From contig CAIQOY010000192.1 of NCBI GenBank assembly GCA_903873565.1, positions 1-5,704 on the forward strand: DNA of 5,704 bases, read 5' to 3'. Source of the DNA: an uncultured Actinomycetes bacterium. GTDB lineage: Bacteria; Actinomycetota; Thermoleophilia; Gaiellales; F1-60-MAGs149. The position numbers and the translations under genes are program-made. Positions 5,442 to 5,704 of the stretch are shown here, in pieces (the stretch's first letter is position 1; the number at the start of each line of letters is the position of its first letter). Below the pieces are notes generated by a model. That model saw only the letters and a list, made by a program, of their open reading frames with translations, was not told the DNA's origin and ran no database searches.

Positions 5442-5704
5442 ATGAGCCACGAGAAGACCCTCTTCCTCGAGGACCTGCCGGTCGGCACCGTCCTCACGTC
5501 CGCCGCCCGCACGATCTCGGCGCAGGACATCGCCGACTACTGCGTGCTGTCGGGCGACCACAACCCGCTGCACACCGACGACGAGTGGGTGCGCGCCAAC
5601 ACGCCCTTCCGGGAGCGGATCGCGCACGGGCTGCTGGTGCTCGGCGCCTCCTCGGGCACGCCCTGCCCCGAGATGGACAGCCTGCTGATCATCGCCTACC
5701 TGTC
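5442..5704 (+). CDS. MaoC-like (hot-dog fold) hydratase/dehydratase, N-terminal part (3' end outside window)
   Basis: Eighty-seven complete codons are visible before the right edge. The protein opens with a FLEDLPVGTVL segment, typical of MaoC-domain proteins. It then has the hydratase-2 motif SGDHNPLHTD (residues 37-46) with the expected catalytic pair Asp39 and His44, and the conserved IAHGLL (60-65). Members add water across, or remove it from, (R)-3-hydroxyacyl-CoA / enoyl-CoA type substrates in the cytoplasm, in fatty acid, polyhydroxyalkanoate or other acyl-CoA pathways; the specific substrate here is unknown. ATG at 5442 puts the catalytic motif at the usual distance from the N terminus and has a leaderless-type -10 upstream. 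It is transcribed divergently from EamA copy 3 across a 57-bp gap; nothing in the sequence ties the two functionally. Family is confident; the exact activity is open because the C-terminal half is missing. Confidence 0.9.
   Translation, partial: MSHEKTLFLEDLPVGTVLTSAARTISAQDIADYCVLSGDHNPLHTDDEWVRANTPFRERIAHGLLVLGASSGTPCPEMDSLLIIAYL

Noticed and set aside
5385..5627. Upstream extension of EamA copy 3 to position 5627
   Set aside because: It is antisense to the MaoC-like gene, has no membrane or domain features, and would bypass the ATG at 5384 that carries the -10 signal and aligns with its paralogues.
1..5704. CRISPR array, transposon ends, tRNA or rRNA genes, phage or defence modules
   Set aside because: No spaced direct repeats, transposase-like protein, cloverleaf or rRNA-like sequence was found; the window is fully accounted for by metabolic and transport genes.

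Overview
The window is very GC-rich (about 70% or more by eye) with strong G/C bias at third codon positions, so long meaningless antisense reading frames are common. An F420-biosynthesis gene fragment, the codon usage and TANNNT-type leaderless promoter signals all suggest Actinomycetota. A deep-branching high-GC group such as Thermoleophilia is possible, but I cannot fix the lineage from this sequence alone.

Layout: (a) 1-422, plus strand: the C-terminal end of a CofH-type FO synthase (cofH, or the CofH half of fbiC), the cofactor F420 deazaflavin pathway. (b) 415-951, minus strand: a PAP2-family membrane phosphatase. It converges on (a), and the two stop codons overlap inside a perfect 18-bp palindrome. 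(c) 1040-2443, minus: argG, argininosuccinate synthase of the long E. coli-like type. (d) 2454-3419, 3422-4366 and 4419-5384, minus: three tandem paralogous EamA/DMT-family transporters. (e) 5442-5704, plus: the N-terminal part of a MaoC-like (hot-dog) hydratase, divergent from (d) and running off the window. There is no gene-free stretch above 300 bases. No RNA gene, mobile element or CRISPR array was seen.

The five minus-strand genes are tightly packed (gaps of 52, 2, 10 and 88 bp) and could be read as one unit starting in the 57-bp divergent intergenic region. Each of the three genes with an ATG start (EamA-3, argG, MaoC) has a TANNNT hexamer ending exactly 7 nt before the ATG and no clear Shine-Dalgarno sequence, the arrangement expected of leaderless transcripts in Actinobacteria. 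argG therefore probably also has its own promoter, overlapping the stop codon of the transporter gene before it.

I do not see a new defence or mobile system. The points most worth following are the leaderless-promoter pattern, the palindromic convergent gene end, the triple transporter array next to argG, and the missing canonical start codon ahead of the first membrane helix of the PAP2 gene.
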